Made by a program: the position numbers and the translations under genes
Part shown: piece after piece, positions 62,135 to 64,000 of the stretch
Layout of the letters: each line of letters starts with the position of its first letter
Numbering within the stretch: position 1 is the stretch's first letter
From: Melastoma dodecandrum
Lineage: Eukaryota > Streptophyta > Magnoliopsida > Myrtales > Melastomataceae
Direction: 5' to 3'
DNA length: 64,000 nt
NCBI GenBank assembly: GCA_029817715.1
Contig: JARUPY010000394.1
Location: forward strand, 248,001 to 312,000
Notes under the pieces: generated by a model
The model's input: only the letters and a program-made list of their open reading frames with translations
Told to the model about the DNA's origin: nothing
The model's database searches: none

Positions 62135-64000
62135 ATGTCTACATCCTCTGGCAACATGTTCTTCACTTTTTCTCCCAACCAAATTCCCATCTTCGACGGT
62201 GAGCACTTTGACTATTGGAGTTCTCAAATGGAGACCATTTTCCTTTCGCCAGATCTATAGAAACTTGTGAAAGAACGGTACGAAGAAGTTTCAGAAGGAA
62301 ACACTCTCCCAGAAGGTGACAACACTTCCGTAGAAGGTTCATCAATCCCACAGAAGATGAGCAGAAGGCGTACAAGGAGAACGTTAGAAAGAATGCCATG
62401 GCTCTGCGGATTCTGTAACAATCCTTGAACAAAACCATCTACCCAAGGATATTTGGCCAGAAGAAGGTGAATGAAGCGTGGGAGGTCCTAAAGAATGAGT
62501 TTAAAGGGTCACGGAAGGTGATCTCTATAAAGCTGCAGAACCTTTGGAGAGACTTCGACAAGCTAGCCATGAAAGATGTAGAAAACATCAAAGACTACTT
62601 TTCAAGGATCGTGGAGATTCTCAATTAATTGAAGAGTTGCAGAGAAGTCGTCCCAGATCGAAAAGTCATGGAGAAAATCCTCAGAAGCTTACCACATAAG
62701 TTTGAGAATGTGGTAACTGTGATTGAAGAGATGAAGGATCTCGCGGAAGTTTCCATCTATGAATTGATGGGTTCTCTAGAAGCCCATGAGAAACGGGTCA
62801 GTAAGTACACAACCCCCGTTGAGCAAGCATTTCAAGCAAAATTGAATGTTTCTAAGTAGAAGCAAGAATGTTATGGAAACAACAGAAGGTCCTACGGCAG
62901 AGTACGTGGAGGCAGGCCTCGTGGCAGAGGCAGAGGCTATGCAGAAGGACGACTAAAAGGTCAGCATAGAAGCGGTCGTGGAGAAGCAGAATCAGGATGC
63001 CGCATCTGCAGAAAAATAATCATGAAACAAAAGATTACTGTCTTCGATGCAAGAGATGCAAGTTCCCAACTCATTCAGATCGTGATTGCTAGTACAAAGA
63101 TAAAGAGCAGAAGAATGAACAGAAGAATGAGGACAGAAGCTCGGTAAATTTCTCTAAGGAAGATGAACCTTCTAAAGTTTTCTATTCTTCCTCTACCACC
63201 GTGCAAGATATGAATGAGATATGGTTCCTCGATAGTGGCTGTAGTAACCATGTCATAGGGATCAAGAAGAACTTTGTGGAGCTTGATGAGAAATATAACT
63301 CTCTCTTGGAACTTGGAGATAGCAAGAAGTTAAAGATAGAAGGTAAAGGTGTTGTTTCAGTTTTCAGTGCAGAAGGTCAACAAAAGAGGATGCACGATGT
63401 CTTCTACACTCCAGAAATCGCACAGAACCTACTAAGTGTGGGACATATGATGAAAAATGGCTACAAGTTGGTTTTTGCAGAACGTCAATGTGAGATAACA
63501 GACAGAAACGGACAGAAGGTTGCGGTCGTGAAGATTATTCCAACAATTTGTTCCCGTTAAAGATGACTCCTTGCAGCAATGTGGTTCTCAAAAATGAGGT
63601 TGTAGATGATTCTCATCTTTGGCATCTCAGGTATGGACATTTGAATAGGAAAGGTCTAGCTTTACTAAAGCAGAAGAATATGGTCGTAAGACTACCTTCT
63701 ATACAAGCTGTAGAAGGTGACGTCTGTGAAGGATGTGTTTTCGGAAAGCATCATCGTCTTCCATTCTCAAACACATCATGGAGAGCTCAAGCCCCTCTCG
63801 AACTGGTTCATGCGGATATTTGTGGACCGACTCAGACTCCGTCTCTCGGTAACAGAAGATACTTTCTGTTGTTCGTAGATGACTATACTAGAATGATTTG
63901 GATTTATTTTCTTGAGAGGAAATCAGATGCTTTCACCACCTTTATGAAGTTCAAAGCACTTGCAGAGAATCAAAGTGGATATAAGATTAAGACCTTGAGG
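62135..64000 (+). pseudogene. Copia gag-pol, defective and incomplete
   Basis: Gag begins at ATG 62135 (FSPNQIPIFDGEHFDYWSSQ) and meets a stop at about 62258. It continues after a frameshift (LNKTIYPRIFGQKKVNEAWE) with stops at 62626 and 62857. An Arg/Gly-rich stretch and a damaged zinc knuckle follow (62930-63095). Protease reads WFLDSGCSNHV near 63222 with an intact DSG. Integrase follows with its HHCC zinc site (LWHLRYGH, then CEGCVFGKHH, 63618-63750) and the first catalytic region (HADICGP, then VDDYTRM near 63880). The window ends inside integrase. Confidence 0.85.

Larger units (their letters stand above)
61749..64000 (+). mobile_element. Ty1/copia retrotransposon, running off the window end
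   Basis: The 5' LTR (61749-62108), primer binding site, gag, protease and the start of integrase are present in order on the plus strand. The rest lies beyond 64000. Several stops and at least one frameshift in gag-pol make this copy defective. Confidence 0.88.

Overview
This is nuclear DNA from a flowering plant, most likely a eudicot. It carries a few intact, intron-containing housekeeping genes (a xyloglucan galactosyltransferase of family GT47, RNA polymerase subunit 9, a plastid acyl-activating enzyme) spread among long AT-rich tracts filled with plant transposons: MULE, CACTA, Ty1/copia, Ty3/gypsy, plant-mobile-domain elements and an endogenous pararetrovirus. All calls rest on reading translations, splice signals and repeats by eye. 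I could not run any search, so the species is not determined.

Layout. 1-890: a decayed gene fragment that recurs at 42.8 kb, then unassigned DNA. 891-9987: a complete 9,079-bp Mutator-like element (MULE) of the KAONASHI (KI) type, with a perfect 9-bp target duplication and long terminal inverted repeats. It holds a 13-exon Ulp1-type protease gene (+) that converges on an open FAR1-like MURA transposase gene (-). 10-18 kb: LTR pieces, a rotted gypsy pol, a copia leader and a 2-kb CACTA-like non-autonomous element. 18.8-20.1 kb: a two-layer inverted-repeat element. 21.4-25.6 kb: the gene-rich core, with the GT47 gene (+) and NRPB9 (-) converging. 26-34 kb: a plant-mobile-domain (PMD) transposon pseudogene split by an internally deleted copia element with a 5-bp target duplication. 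35-38 kb: a gypsy remnant. 38.6-39.0 kb: an intronless histidine/glycine-rich gene with a TATA box. 39.4-40.0 kb: a 596-bp element built of GTACGAAA palindromes. 41.4 kb: a small Tourist-like MITE. 44.7-50.8 kb: an intact 18-exon acyl-activating enzyme gene (-). 52.4-57.6 kb: an inactivated endogenous pararetrovirus (-). 60.3-64 kb: a gypsy gag remnant and a copia element that runs off the window end.

How the parts relate. The host genes (GT47, NRPB9, AAE15/16, His-rich) have no visible functional link to each other. They are ordinary neighbours separated by transposon debris. The best candidate for a living system is the KI-MULE, which has both of its genes open, all inferred splice sites canonical, intact catalytic residues, matching ends and an undecayed target duplication. 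Its arms are tandem near-perfect 79-bp palindromes, which is an unusual end architecture. The palindromic 596-bp element at 39.4 kb shows a similar style with an unrelated motif.
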